Shown: in pieces, positions 52,230-60,616 of the stretch
Position numbering within the stretch: the first letter of the stretch is position 1
Layout: each line of letters opens with the position of its first letter
Assembly: GCF_000427665.1 (NCBI RefSeq)
Contig: NZ_ATYL01000004.1
Location: 1-64,000 of the forward strand
Source: Geminicoccus roseus DSM 18922
Lineage (GTDB): Bacteria > Pseudomonadota > Alphaproteobacteria > Geminicoccales > Geminicoccaceae
Direction: 5' to 3'
DNA length: 64,000 nucleotides
Notes under the pieces: generated by a model
What the model was told of the DNA's origin: nothing
What the model saw: only the letters and a program-made list of their open reading frames with translations
Databases searched by the model: none
Translations under genes and position numbers: made by a program

Positions 52230-52790
52230 TCAGTTGCGGATCTTGATCGGACCGACCATGCCCGATTCGTAATGCCCGGGAATGTTGCAGGCGAACTCGA
52301 GCGCCGTGTCCTCGGTGAACGTCCAGACCAGTTCGGCCTTGGCACCCGGCTCGACCAGCACGCTGTTCGGGTCGTCGTGCTTCATCTCGGCCATGTCCAT
52401 GCCACCCATCTTGGAGTGGTCCATGTTGTCCATGTCGTGGTTCATGCCGGTCGGCGTGAGCATGCCATGCTCCATCATCATCGCCATTTCCTGCTGATGC
52501 TCGGCATGCATGGCAGCCGTGCCGATGTTGAACTCGTGCAGGAATTCCCCGTTGTTGGTGAGCATGAACCGGATCGTTTCGCCGGCGCGCACCTGAACCG
52601 ATTCCGGCTCATAGAAATTATCGTTCATCTTGATCTGGATGACGCGATCGGCATCCGAGGCATCGCCAGGCTTGCCGATCGACGAGCTGCCATGACCTGC
52701 GTCGGCCACGGCCGTGCCGACCGCGACCGAAGCCAGGAGCAGGGCGGCAACGGACAGACGGGCAGCGCCCGTCGCGAAAGTACGGAACAT
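52230..52790 (-). CDS. periplasmic cupredoxin with Met/His-rich insertion
   Basis: 186 residues. Signal peptide (LSVAALLLASVAVGTAVA) then a cupredoxin fold: IQIKMNDNFYEPESVQVRAGETIRFMLTNNGEFLHEFNIG (first copper His) and ALEFACNIPGHYESGMVGPI (Cys, His, Met ligands). Between them is a Met/His-rich loop (MAMMMEHGM, MDNMDHSKMGGMDMAEMKHDD). It probably carries or buffers copper for CopA. GGAGA precedes the ATG at 52790; the frame upstream to 52889 is not used. It is the first or second gene of the leftward operon. Confidence 0.93.
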   Translation of the reverse strand: MFRTFATGAARLSVAALLLASVAVGTAVADAGHGSSSIGKPGDASDADRVIQIKMNDNFYEPESVQVRAGETIRFMLTNNGEFLHEFNIGTAAMHAEHQQEMAMMMEHGMLTPTGMNHDMDNMDHSKMGGMDMAEMKHDDPNSVLVEPGAKAELVWTFTEDTALEFACNIPGHYESGMVGPIKIRN

Positions 52791-52953
52791 GTCAAAGTCT
52801 CCACGATCGATCTGATGGATTGCCGGTCTCGCCGAGGAGCGGCGGGCAGACACGGCAGAGCAGCCATGATGAGGGCAGTATCCGGACACGGATCCTCCCT
52901 GCGGAAGCGGTCATCTCGTACCGGTCCCGGACGGGAGGCGAACCTGCCTTTAC

Positions 52954-53331
52954 TCAGATCTGGAGACGTGGAGGACGACGCGGGGGAGACCCCACGTTCG
53001 GGTGCGCCTTCTGGTTCATCCAAACGAAGCGGTGACGCGCGGAACGGAACGCTCCGCCGCCCGGCCTGACGAACCAGGCCGGCTCCGGGCAGACGCTAGA
53101 GCAGCACGGGTGCGAGTCGACGGTACGGTGCCCATGATCGGGGACTTCGCCGGGACAGGTCTTGGCAGGCGCACCAAGTTGCGGCTCACCGCTCCCGATG
53201 CTCGACAGATCCACCACGGAGGAGGTCGGCGACCACGCCGCCGCACGATCATGACCCGCCGCGGCGTCGACGCTTGCGAGCGTTCCAAGGGTCACCAGGG
53301 CGATGACGAGCCGTGCGATCAACCGTACCAT
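52954..53331 (-). CDS. small exported Cys/His-containing protein, CopL-like
   Basis: 125 residues. Signal peptide (MVRLIARLVIALVTLGTLASVDA), then a mature part with KTCPGEVPDHGHRTVDSHPCCSSVCPEP, a cluster of four Cys and several His that could bind copper. No formal family match; length and position first in the copper operon resemble CopL-type or DUF2946-like leader proteins. It lies 163 bases before the cupredoxin gene, reading leftward. Its C-terminal part is Arg/Pro-rich and not informative. Confidence 0.6.
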   Translation of the reverse strand: MVRLIARLVIALVTLGTLASVDAAAGHDRAAAWSPTSSVVDLSSIGSGEPQLGAPAKTCPGEVPDHGHRTVDSHPCCSSVCPEPAWFVRPGGGAFRSARHRFVWMNQKAHPNVGSPPRRPPRLQI

Positions 53332-53716
53332 CGTCGAGTCGGACAGACCTTAGTGGGTAGGAGCGCTATATAAGTGGGCTTCGACAGCACCCATCTAGGA
53401 CAGCAACGGATCCCCGACTCCGAAAGCCGCCGGTGCCTTGTCATCGGGACAAATGAACAGAAGCCTCGCCAATTGCAACGGTGGTCAATCGGCGAAATCC
53501 GCTACTGTGACAAAGTGGCCGGTGGAGCGGATCCCTGGGGTTCCCGATTGCGCCTAGGCGGGAGACAGACCCGACATGCCAGGCCGCAGCGAGATTTCCA
53601 GGGGGTGCAGCCGTCAACGGACCCGTCGGCAACGCAGGCAGAAAGTTGCATGCGAGCGAGCAATATGGACCGGGCAAAGAGAGCTACTTACAGCCTCTTG
53701 TCGCAGGAAGTGTTCG
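53332..53716. promoter_or_regulatory. divergent regulatory region of the copper locus
   Basis: About 385 bases between the leftward CopL-like/cupredoxin/CopA/CopB genes and the rightward small Cys protein and oxidase genes. A TATATA-like element (53362-53373) lies about 30 bases from the left gene, AGGAAG precedes the right gene. No convincing CueR or CopR box was identified. Confidence 0.4.
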
Positions 53717-54085
53717 ATGCCACTCTACCCCACCATGTCCGACTGGCTCTCGCGCATCGCCCTTGCTCTGCTGTTCGTCTCCATCCTGGTGATGGGGGCT
53801 GCGACCTCCATGGCCACGGCCAGCAACGAGCCCTGCTTGATGGGCGCTCCTGCACAGATGGACGCGCAAGGGCCCAAGGCTGGGGACTGCGGCAGCACGG
53901 GTGGCGATATGGAGGCGCTGGCCTGTGCCGTGCCCTGTATGCTTTCCGCCCCTGCGGTTCTGCCTCAGACGTTGCCGATGCGGCTGCGCCAAGCGTCGGC
54001 GCCATCGTCGCGGGCCCAATCGCTCCTGGTCGGCAGGCAGGTCTCGCCCGACCCTCATCCGCCTAGATCCACCGCCACCGCCTGA
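53717..54085 (+). CDS. small exported Cys-containing protein, DUF2946/CopL-like
   Basis: 122 residues. A hydrophobic N-terminal segment (WLSRIALALLFVSILVMGAATSMA) is a signal peptide or anchor. The mature part has four spaced cysteines (EPCLMG, GDCGST, LACAVPCML). AGGAAG precedes the ATG. Composition and its place opposite the other Cys-rich leader suggest metal binding. It lies 137-157 bases before the multicopper oxidase on the same strand. Function not established. Confidence 0.6.
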   Translation: MPLYPTMSDWLSRIALALLFVSILVMGAATSMATASNEPCLMGAPAQMDAQGPKAGDCGSTGGDMEALACAVPCMLSAPAVLPQTLPMRLRQASAPSSRAQSLLVGRQVSPDPHPPRSTATA

Positions 54086-54221
54086 CGCAGCCCGGCCGCC
54101 CCGCGTGCCGGTCCCCCTGCGTCCGAACGCGTCTGGGATCTCCCCCACCTCAGGCAGCGTCCTCACGTCGACCGGAGGTCGATGACGTTCGCCATCTGCC
54201 GCGATCGCGGCACTGTCGAAG

Positions 54222-55640
54222 GTGGACAACAAATTGAACGTGATGATTTCCCGCAGGGCATTCGCTCTCGCAGGAACAGGGATCGTGGCGGCCGTGGCAA
54301 GGACGCCGCGGCCGGCGCAGGCGGCGGACCGGTATGATCACCGGATCGCGGCAGCGCCCTGGTGGGCCAACCTGAGGGGCGCGCCCGGTCCAGCCACCGC
54401 CGTCTGGGCCTACGATGGTCGTGTGCCGGGCCCGGTCCTCCGGGTGCGGCAGGGGACGCCGGTGCGCATCGCCGTGGAGAACCGGCTCGACCAGGATACC
54501 ACCGTTCACTGGCATGGAATCCGGCTGCCCTTCGCCATGGATGGTGTGCCCGGCCTGACCCAGCCGCCGATCAAGCCGGGTGGCCGCTTCGTCTACGAGT
54601 TCACCCCACCCGATGCCGGTACCTTCTGGTACCACCCGCACGCCAACAGCCTGCAACAGATTGGCCGCGGTCTTGCAGGAGCGCTGATCGTCGACGAGGC
54701 CGAGCCTGTGGACGTCGACCGTGACGTCCTCTGGATGCTCGCGGACTGGCGGCTGACCAAGGAAGGGCAGGTCGCTCCCGGCTTCGGCAATGCCATGGAA
54801 GCGGCGATGTCCGGCCGTGTCGGGAACACCGTCACGATCAATGGGGCGACGCCAGCCGACCAGCCGGTACGGGCTGGCGAGCGTATCCGCCTGCGCCTCG
54901 TCAACGCCGCTCTCGCCCGCATCATGGCCTTGCGCTTCGAGGGTCATCGCCCGGTGGTCGTGGCGGTCGATGGCCAGCCATGCCAGCCATTCCAGCCAGA
55001 AGAACACCTGCTGCTCCTCGGCCCGGCCATGCGTCTGGACGTCATGCTCGACATGCAGGGCGAACCCGGCCGCCGCTACCCGGTCATCGACGACTTCTAC
55101 GACGGCTTGGCCTATCCACTCACCCATCTGGCCTACCTCCGGCAGGAGCCGCTCCGTCGGAGCGGTTCCGGCGGGGTGTCGACCCTGCCGCCCAACCCTT
55201 TGCCGATTCCCGACCTGGACGCGGCCGAGCGGCATGAACTCGTGCTTCAGGGCGGCATGATGGGCGGGGACGCTTTGGCGAACGCCGGCAAGATGCAGGG
55301 GAGTGGCATCTGGGCGATCAACGGCGTGTCGATGCACGGCGACGGCCACGCAGGCATGACGCCGTCCCTCGTCCTTCCCCGCGGCACCAGCCACATCCTG
55401 GCGCTGCGCAACGAGACGGCCTGGTGGCATCCCATGCATCTGCACGGCCACAGCTTCCTCCTGCTCAGCCGGAACGGCTCGAACGTTCCACACCAGCAGT
55501 GGGGCGATACGGTCTTACTGGCCCCGTGGGAGCGGGTCGAAATCGCCTTCGTCGCGGACAACCCGGGCGACTGGATGCTGCATTGCCACGTCACGGACCA
55601 TCAGGTGACCGGCATGATGACCATCCTCCGGGTCGACTGA
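54222..55640 (+). CDS. second multicopper oxidase (CueO-like)
   Basis: 472 residues from a GTG (ATG at 54243 is the alternative). The N-terminus (MISRRAFALAGTGIVAAVA) is a likely twin-arginine-type signal (SRRAFAL). Copper motifs: TTVHWHGIRLP, TFWYHPHANSLQQIGRGL, HPMHLHGHSFLLL and MLHCHVTDHQVTGMM. Unlike CopA it lacks a Met-rich tandem repeat. It would oxidise Cu(I) or a Cu-linked substrate in the periplasm. The next gene begins 26 bases after it. Confidence 0.93.
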   Translation: MDNKLNVMISRRAFALAGTGIVAAVARTPRPAQAADRYDHRIAAAPWWANLRGAPGPATAVWAYDGRVPGPVLRVRQGTPVRIAVENRLDQDTTVHWHGIRLPFAMDGVPGLTQPPIKPGGRFVYEFTPPDAGTFWYHPHANSLQQIGRGLAGALIVDEAEPVDVDRDVLWMLADWRLTKEGQVAPGFGNAMEAAMSGRVGNTVTINGATPADQPVRAGERIRLRLVNAALARIMALRFEGHRPVVVAVDGQPCQPFQPEEHLLLLGPAMRLDVMLDMQGEPGRRYPVIDDFYDGLAYPLTHLAYLRQEPLRRSGSGGVSTLPPNPLPIPDLDAAERHELVLQGGMMGGDALANAGKMQGSGIWAINGVSMHGDGHAGMTPSLVLPRGTSHILALRNETAWWHPMHLHGHSFLLLSRNGSNVPHQQWGDTVLLAPWERVEIAFVADNPGDWMLHCHVTDHQVTGMMTILRVD

Positions 55641-55666
55641 TCATGATTTTACTTACGGAGACGATC

Positions 55667-56104
55667 ATGAACCGAATTCTGCGCCTTGGCGCCATCATCA
55701 CGCTGCTGGCTCCGCCGATGCAGGCCATGGCTCAGCAGACCTCCGCGGTCCTCTACAAGAACCCGCAATGCGGATGCTGCGAGGGCTATGCGGACTATCT
55801 GCGGGACAATGGATTCGAGGTCGACGTGAAGCCGACCAACGATCTCGCCGAGATCAGCCGCAGAGCCGGCGTGCCCGAGGATTTCCAGGGATGCCATGTC
55901 ACCTTTGTCGATGGGTATGTGGTGGAGGGCCATGTGCCCGTAAACCTGGTGCGCAAGCTCCTGTCCGAACGCCCCGACATCGCCGGCATCACTCTTCCCG
56001 GCATGCCCATGGGATCACCCGGGATGGGTGGTGCCAAGGAGGAGCCGTTCAAGGTCTACGCTGTCGGCCAGGATGGGGCGCCCACCGTCTACGCAACGGA
56101 ATGA
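55667..56104 (+). CDS. exported DUF411 metal-binding protein
   Basis: 145 residues. Signal peptide (LRLGAIITLLAPPMQAMA), then the DUF411 core: VLYKNPQCGCCEGYADYLRDNGFEVDV, SRRAGVPEDFQGCHVTFVDGYVVEGHVPV. The CGCC motif is expected to bind copper. The C-terminal GMPMGSPGMGG is the usual DUF411 ending. GGAGA precedes the ATG. It follows the oxidase by 26 bases, so one operon is likely. Confidence 0.93.
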   Translation: MNRILRLGAIITLLAPPMQAMAQQTSAVLYKNPQCGCCEGYADYLRDNGFEVDVKPTNDLAEISRRAGVPEDFQGCHVTFVDGYVVEGHVPVNLVRKLLSERPDIAGITLPGMPMGSPGMGGAKEEPFKVYAVGQDGAPTVYATE

Positions 56105-56186
56105 TCAGGATGGCCGGTGCCGTTACGCGGCAGGTCCATGCTGAAGCGATACGGTCGCGGGTCCGCCAGTTTCGGGGAGAACGGTC

Positions 56187-56750
56187 TTGAACCGACGGAT
56201 CGTCGCGGTGGTGGCGGCTGTGCTCGCCTTGGCCGGACCTGCCGGGGCGATGGAGGTGCCCGCCGACTTCGCGCTCGCCGAGACACCCAGAGCCCTGCCG
56301 GCGCTTGCCTTCGAGGACGCCGATGGGCAGCCGCGGCTGCTCACCGACTACAAGGGCAAGGTCGTGCTGCTCAATCTCTGGGCGACTTGGTGTCTGCCCT
56401 GCCGCACCGAGATGCCGACCCTGGACCGCCTGCAGGCGACCCTTGGTGGCGACGTATTCCAGGTCGTCGCGTTGTCGATCGATCGCAAGGGTCCGGAGGC
56501 GGTGCGGGACTTCTATGCCGAGATCGGGGTCGAGCAGCTCGATCTTCTGATCGACCCGTCGGGTCGGGCGGCCAGCACTCTTGGGGCGGTCGGGCTGCCG
56601 ACCACCCTCCTGATCGACCGGCAGGGGCGCGAGATCGGCAGATTGGTTGGCCCTGCGGAATGGGATGCCCCGGAGATGATCGATTTCTTCCAGCAGGTCA
56701 TCGCGCAGCCGGACGATGTTCCCGTCACAGCGCCGGCCATGGAGCAGTGA
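56187..56750 (+). CDS. TlpA/ResA-like periplasmic thioredoxin
   Basis: 187 residues. Signal peptide (RIVAVVAAVLALAGPAGA), then a thioredoxin fold with active site CLPC in LNLWATWCLPCRTEMPTLDRL, and the cis-Pro loop GLPTTLLIDRQGREIGRL. The start codon is TTG at 56187 with GGGGAGAA upstream, an unusual start. It would reduce disulfides, for example in copper proteins such as SCO. Together with CcdA it forms a redox pair in the same cluster. Confidence 0.9.
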   Translation: MNRRIVAVVAAVLALAGPAGAMEVPADFALAETPRALPALAFEDADGQPRLLTDYKGKVVLLNLWATWCLPCRTEMPTLDRLQATLGGDVFQVVALSIDRKGPEAVRDFYAEIGVEQLDLLIDPSGRAASTLGAVGLPTTLLIDRQGREIGRLVGPAEWDAPEMIDFFQQVIAQPDDVPVTAPAMEQ

Positions 56751-56752
56751 GC

Positions 56753-57115
56753 ATGACCGACCAGGCAATGGGGCAACCCGACCCGGGATTTTCTGCGGGG
56801 AGAAGCCTTGCCGTTGTTCGCCGTCGCCTCGGCTGGCGCGGGTGGCTGCTGCTCGGTGGCGCCATCGTGGTCGCAGGCCTCGCCCTCAACTGGAGCTGGC
56901 TCGTCGCAGCGGGCGTGGCACCAATCCTCCTGAGCCTGCTGCCGTGCACGATCATGTGCGCGCTCGGCCTGTGCATGAAGAAGACCGGCGCCGGCGTCGC
57001 TGGTTCTCACCCTGTCCGCGACGTCGCTGGCACGGACAACCCGCTCGATGCGGTCGCTCCGATGTCCGTGACGCCCGGCATGTCCGGCGGCCATGGCAAG
57101 CGCCTCCTGCCTTGA
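56753..57115 (+). CDS. small membrane protein with Cys motif, unknown
   Basis: 120 residues. Two hydrophobic helices (WLLLGGAIVVAGLALNW and LVAAGVAPILLSLLPCTIMCALGLCMKK) with three cysteines arranged PCTIMCALGLC, a plausible metal or redox site inside or beside the membrane. The C-terminal tail is Met/His-containing (PMSVTPGMSGGHGK). It begins two bases after the TlpA stop, so translation is coupled. No family is certain, although short proteins of this kind recur in copper loci. Confidence 0.75.
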   Translation: MTDQAMGQPDPGFSAGRSLAVVRRRLGWRGWLLLGGAIVVAGLALNWSWLVAAGVAPILLSLLPCTIMCALGLCMKKTGAGVAGSHPVRDVAGTDNPLDAVAPMSVTPGMSGGHGKRLLP

Positions 57116-57216
57116 GTGCCGCCGGACAATCCAAGCCGACCATCAAAGGAGAAAGCCGCCCCAGATAATCGACTTTTGAAACATCCTCCCTTCAATCACC
57201 AATGGAAAGACTACCG

Positions 57217-57501
57217 ATGCGCTACTCCATGAAGCTTCTTGCTGTTGCGGCCACGCTCGTTGCTGGCCTCGCGGGTGCCAACGCCCTTCACGCCCAGGAC
57301 GCTCCGACGTCGAACGACAAACCTGATTCGATGATGGGTTCGGGAATGATGGGCAACGACGGCATGATGAAGATGATGTCCCGGATGAGCGAGATGATGG
57401 AAAACTGCAACAACATGATGCAGGCCATGAACATGAAGAGTGAAGGCCACTCGGACATGCCGATGAAGCCGAAGATGCAGCAGCCCGACAACCAGGGCTG
57501 A
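57217..57501 (+). CDS. Met-rich periplasmic copper-binding protein
   Basis: 94 residues. Signal peptide (KLLAVAATLVAGLAGANALHA), then a methionine-rich mature part (DSMMGSGMMGNDGMMKMMSRMSEMMENC, MMQAMNMKSEGHSDMPMKPKM), roughly one residue in four being Met. Such proteins chelate Cu(I) in the periplasm. The start at 57217 has GGAAAGA upstream, and an ATG at 57202 is the alternative. No copper-binding fold name is assigned. Confidence 0.85.
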   Translation: MRYSMKLLAVAATLVAGLAGANALHAQDAPTSNDKPDSMMGSGMMGNDGMMKMMSRMSEMMENCNNMMQAMNMKSEGHSDMPMKPKMQQPDNQG

Positions 57502-57515
57502 CCAAGTCAACCGGC

Positions 57516-57549
57516 GCTGTCCGCTCTTTCTTCCGAAGGGGCGGACAGC
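57516..57549. terminator. hairpin between Met-rich and SCO genes
   Basis: Perfect 9-base arms GCTGTCCGC (57516-57524) and GCGGACAGC (57541-57549) with a 16-base loop. No T-run follows, so a terminator/attenuator role or an mRNA-processing role is inferred only from position. Confidence 0.45.
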
Positions 57550-57571
57550 CTCGCCTCTGCAGGTGATCATC

Positions 57572-58261
57572 ATGCCGACCCGACGACGTGCCATTCTGAC
57601 GCTTGTCCTGGCGTCGACGATCGCTTCCCCGGCCTTTGCCCATTCCCTTCAGGAAGTCGAGCAGCAACTTCATGACAAGGAACCGCACGCCCAGCTGGTC
57701 GACAGCCAGGCCCCAGACTTCACGCTGCAGGATTCGGATGGTCGTGTCGTCCGCCTTGCGGACTATCGCAGCAAGGTCGTCGTCCTGAACTTCGTCTACG
57801 CGAGTTGCCCGGACGTGTGCCCCTTGCAGGTGGAGAAGATGGCGAAGCTCCAGGAGATGATCAACGCGACCCCGATGAAGGGGCAGGTCGCGTTCGTCAC
57901 CGTGACAACCGATCCCAACCGCGACACGAGCCAGGTCCTGCGGGAGTATGGCCCAGCCCATGCTCTAGACCCGACAAACTGGACCTTTCTCACGGCTGCA
58001 CCGGATCAGCCCGCCGATGCTACCCGAGCCCTTGCACGGGCCTACGGCCTGGAGTTCACGCCCTCGGCCGACGAAATGCAGATGCACGGGGCGGTCACGC
58101 ACGTAATTGACCAGGATGGGCGCCTACGCGCCCGGTTCCACGGCCTCGATTTCCAGCCGGTCCATTTTGTCGTGTACGTCAACGCGTTGGCGAACCGCGC
58201 CCAGGCAGGCCACCCGCATGAAGCCCCACCTATCTGGGACAGGATAAGAAATCTGTTCTGA
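57572..58261 (+). CDS. SCO1/SenC/PrrC-family copper chaperone
   Basis: 229 residues. Signal peptide (ILTLVLASTIASPAFA), then APDFTLQDSDGRVVRLADYRSKVVVLNFVYASCPDVCPLQ. The CPDVC motif and the later histidine (MHGAVTHVIDQDG) are the copper ligands. SCO proteins load Cu into cytochrome oxidase CuA sites and also protect against copper. The ATG at 57572 follows AGGTGAT. It is followed by ccdA after 26 bases. Confidence 0.92.
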   Translation: MPTRRRAILTLVLASTIASPAFAHSLQEVEQQLHDKEPHAQLVDSQAPDFTLQDSDGRVVRLADYRSKVVVLNFVYASCPDVCPLQVEKMAKLQEMINATPMKGQVAFVTVTTDPNRDTSQVLREYGPAHALDPTNWTFLTAAPDQPADATRALARAYGLEFTPSADEMQMHGAVTHVIDQDGRLRARFHGLDFQPVHFVVYVNALANRAQAGHPHEAPPIWDRIRNLF

Positions 58262-58287
58262 CGGCTTGTCGAGGGAGGAAGGACGAC

Positions 58288-59016
58288 GTGATCTCGAACA
58301 TCGGGCTCGTAGGCGCTTTCGTGGCGGGCATCATCTCCTTCCTGTCGCCGTGCGTGCTGCCCTTGGTGCCAGGATACGTCTCCTACATTTCCGGGAACAG
58401 CCTGGCGCAAGGCGGCACCGGGACGCGAAGTCCGCGGTCGACGCTGCTGCTGAGCAGTTGCTTCGTTCTTGGCTTTTCGACGATCTTTGTCCTGTTCGGT
58501 GCCAGCGCTACCGCGCTAGGCCGGCTTTTGCTCTCGTTCCGCTACGAAGCCACGATCGCAGGCGGACTGATCGTCGTCCTGTTCGGGGTGTTCATGACCG
58601 GCCTCGTCCGGATTCCCTGGCTGGAGCAGGACCTGCGCTTTCATGGCGACGTGCGCGCCGGTCGACCGGCTGGCGCCTATCTTCTCGGAACGGCGTTCGG
58701 CTTCGGCTGGACCCCGTGCATTGGCCCGGTGCTGGGCGCCATCCTCACCGCGAGCGCGCTGTCGGCGTCCGTCACCAGCGGCATCCTTCTGCTCGCCATC
58801 TATTCGCTGGGCCTGGGCGTGCCCTTTATCGTCTCCGCCGCCTTCGCGGACGGGCTGATGCGGCGGCTGAGGACGATGCGACGCGCTGGCCGATACCTTC
58901 AGGTCGGCGCCGGCGTGGTGATGATCCTGATGGGCGTCGCCATGATCACCGGCCGCCTGTCTCTCTTCTCGTACTGGTTGCTGGAGAACTTTCCCCTGCT
59001 GGCCCGGATCGGATGA
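58288..59016 (+). CDS. ccdA: CcdA/DsbD-type thiol transporter
   Basis: 242 residues, six or seven membrane helices. N-terminus FVAGIISFLSPCVLPLVPGYVSYISG carries the first redox Cys, and FGFGWTPCIGPVLGAIL the second, the classic CcdA pair. It starts with GTG at 58288. CcdA moves reducing power across the membrane to periplasmic thioredoxins such as the TlpA-like protein encoded at 56187, or to SCO. The gene is followed by a 143-base gap before the DsbA gene. Confidence 0.93.
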   Translation: MISNIGLVGAFVAGIISFLSPCVLPLVPGYVSYISGNSLAQGGTGTRSPRSTLLLSSCFVLGFSTIFVLFGASATALGRLLLSFRYEATIAGGLIVVLFGVFMTGLVRIPWLEQDLRFHGDVRAGRPAGAYLLGTAFGFGWTPCIGPVLGAILTASALSASVTSGILLLAIYSLGLGVPFIVSAAFADGLMRRLRTMRRAGRYLQVGAGVVMILMGVAMITGRLSLFSYWLLENFPLLARIG

Positions 59017-59159
59017 AGACGGCCAATGAACGGCAAGAGCTTGCGCGGCCGCCACTTTCGCATCCTGGGCCGAACGCCGCCAACTCTTGGCGATCGGCGA
59101 ACCAGACAGAGCTTCTTGGTCGAACTTGGCTGCGTGAGCAGCATGGAGGAGGACACCAG

Positions 59160-59933
59160 ATGAAACGCACGTCGATCATCCTTGCGGGAGCACTCGTGGC
59201 TTCCGCGGTCGGCTGGCCTGCCATGGCCCAGCAGACCCCATCCGGACCGGTCACGTCGGCGCCTGCCGCAGAAACCGACGCGTTCGGCGAACGGGTGCGC
59301 GCCTACCTGCTGCAGCACCCCGAGGTCATCATGGAGGCCGTGCAGATCTTCCAGGATAGGCAGCAGGCTGCCCAAGAGGAGAACGTGAAGAGCACGATCG
59401 CCGCCCGGAGCGACGATATCTTCCACGATCCCACCTCCCCGGTGGGCGGGAACCCGGACGGCGATGTCACGCTGGTCGAGTTCTTCGACTACAACTGCCC
59501 CTATTGCCGAGCGGTAGCGCCGACCATGGCGGAGCTGCGCGCCGCCGACCCGTCCTTGCGGCTGGTCTACAAGGAGTTTCCCATCCTCGGGCCGGACTCG
59601 GAAGTCGCCGCCCGTGCCGCGCTCGCGGCGGATCGGCAAGGCAAATACGAGGACTTCCATGACCGGCTGATGCAGGGAGAGGACAAGGTGACCGCCGACA
59701 AGGTCTTCGAGGTGGCCGCCCAGGTGGGGCTGGACCTGCCGAGGCTCAAGCAGGATATGGCCGATGCCGCCACCGATCGCGCCATCGAAGATACGCGTGC
59801 CCTTGCGGTTGCCTTGGGCATCAACGGCACGCCGGGCTTTGTCATCGGCGACCAAATCATTCCGGGTGCCGTAGAACGCGCGACGCTGGAGGGCCTGATC
59901 GCCGAGCAGCGGACCAAGTCGGAGAATCCTTGA
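59160..59933 (+). CDS. DsbA/Com1-like thiol-disulfide oxidoreductase
   Basis: 257 residues. Signal peptide (MKRTSIILAGALVASAVGWPAMA); an N-terminal helical ScsC/Com1-type region (FGERVRAYLLQHPEVIMEAVQIFQDR). Active site CPYC is in TLVEFFDYNCPYCRAVAPTM, and cis-Pro is in GINGTPGFVIGDQIIPGAVE. It would form or isomerise disulfides in the periplasm. ScsC-like partners are linked to copper tolerance in other bacteria. The start follows AGGAGG about 8 bases upstream. Confidence 0.92.
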   Translation: MKRTSIILAGALVASAVGWPAMAQQTPSGPVTSAPAAETDAFGERVRAYLLQHPEVIMEAVQIFQDRQQAAQEENVKSTIAARSDDIFHDPTSPVGGNPDGDVTLVEFFDYNCPYCRAVAPTMAELRAADPSLRLVYKEFPILGPDSEVAARAALAADRQGKYEDFHDRLMQGEDKVTADKVFEVAAQVGLDLPRLKQDMADAATDRAIEDTRALAVALGINGTPGFVIGDQIIPGAVERATLEGLIAEQRTKSENP

Positions 59934-60022
59934 ATCCTCGATGTTTTCCGACCTTGGGCGGCAGACGCACCTTGCATGAGCCGACCGGGCGCGAGAGCCC
60001 AAAAAAACCAACGCAGCGTCCC

Positions 60023-60055
60023 TTGACCTTCCAACGATGGTAAGCCTCACATGAT
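60023..60055 (+). promoter_or_regulatory. CueR-like promoter/operator upstream of the copper chaperone gene
   Basis: TTGACC at 60023-60028 is followed by TTCCAACGATGGTAAGCC and a -10-like stretch around 60048-60055 (CACATGAT), with a long 19-21-base spacer. The run CTTGACCTTCC is the core of known CueR targets (E. coli copA and cueO), where MerR-type activators correct the long spacer. The right half-site is imperfect. No CueR gene is in the window. Confidence 0.6.
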
Positions 60056-60082
60056 AGGCAAGCAGTAGAACGGGAGCATTCG

Positions 60083-60295
60083 ATGCTGCATCTCCAAGTC
60101 CCGACCATGGCTTGCGGTGGCTGCGCGAAGTCGGTCACCAAGGCGGTATTGAGCATCGATCCCGATGCCCGGGTCCAGATCGAGATGGTGACGCGCGAGG
60201 TGCGGGTTGCTACCCGGCAGAACAGCCATGCCGTTATCGCCGCACTCGCGCAGGCGGGCTTCCCGGCCGAGCGCAAGGCGGACGTCGCAGTCTAG
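60083..60295 (+). CDS. copZ: CopZ-like heavy-metal-associated copper chaperone
   Basis: 70 residues, a single HMA domain. The metal-binding motif is MACGGC (C11 and C14) in VPTMACGGCAKSVTKAVLSID, and the fold follows with VQIEMVTREVRVATRQNSHAVIAALAQAGF. It would deliver Cu(I) to the P-type ATPase encoded downstream. A short upstream interval holds the CueR-like promoter. It is separated from the ATPase gene by a 321-base interval containing a perfect hairpin. Confidence 0.93.
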   Translation: MLHLQVPTMACGGCAKSVTKAVLSIDPDARVQIEMVTREVRVATRQNSHAVIAALAQAGFPAERKADVAV

Positions 60296-60616
60296 AAGGA
60301 GCCGATCAGGCAGACCCACTGCCCACGCTGCAGGTCGTGGGCAGTGGGTCTCCCGGCCTTCATGTTGGGTCTGCTCATCAAGGGATCCGCGCCGGCCATG
60401 AGATTGAATGTCGGCCCGGCGCCCCTGCGGGTTGCAGTCGCCGGGGCAGGTGCGTCCGATGAGGAGGCCAGGTTCTTCAACTTGGCCTCCAGGGGTCGTC
60501 GTCTGCCCGATGGCGCATCGGACGATCGGCCATCAGATCGAGGTGTTCGATGGATGGTTCATCCTGGAACAAGCCGCCGCGCTTCGCCTGCGACCTGGTC
60601 GAGTGGTCAAAAAGAT
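60296..60616. other. interval with perfect 16-bp hairpin before the ATPase gene
   Basis: Contains an exact inverted repeat with 16-base arms, AGACCCACTGCCCACG (60312-60327) and CGTGGGCAGTGGGTCT (60336-60351), loop CTGCAGGT. A weaker repeat GGAGGCCA/TGGCCTCC flanks 60462-60490. No T-run follows, so a simple terminator is not certain; a mobile-element end, protein-binding site or structured leader is possible. In-frame extension of the ATPase to 60344 is rejected. Confidence 0.6.

Noticed and set aside
60344-60616. N-terminal extension of the ATPase upstream of 60617
   Set aside because: Starts in the hairpin and shows no family similarity; the His-rich and YHS start at 60617 fits known relatives.
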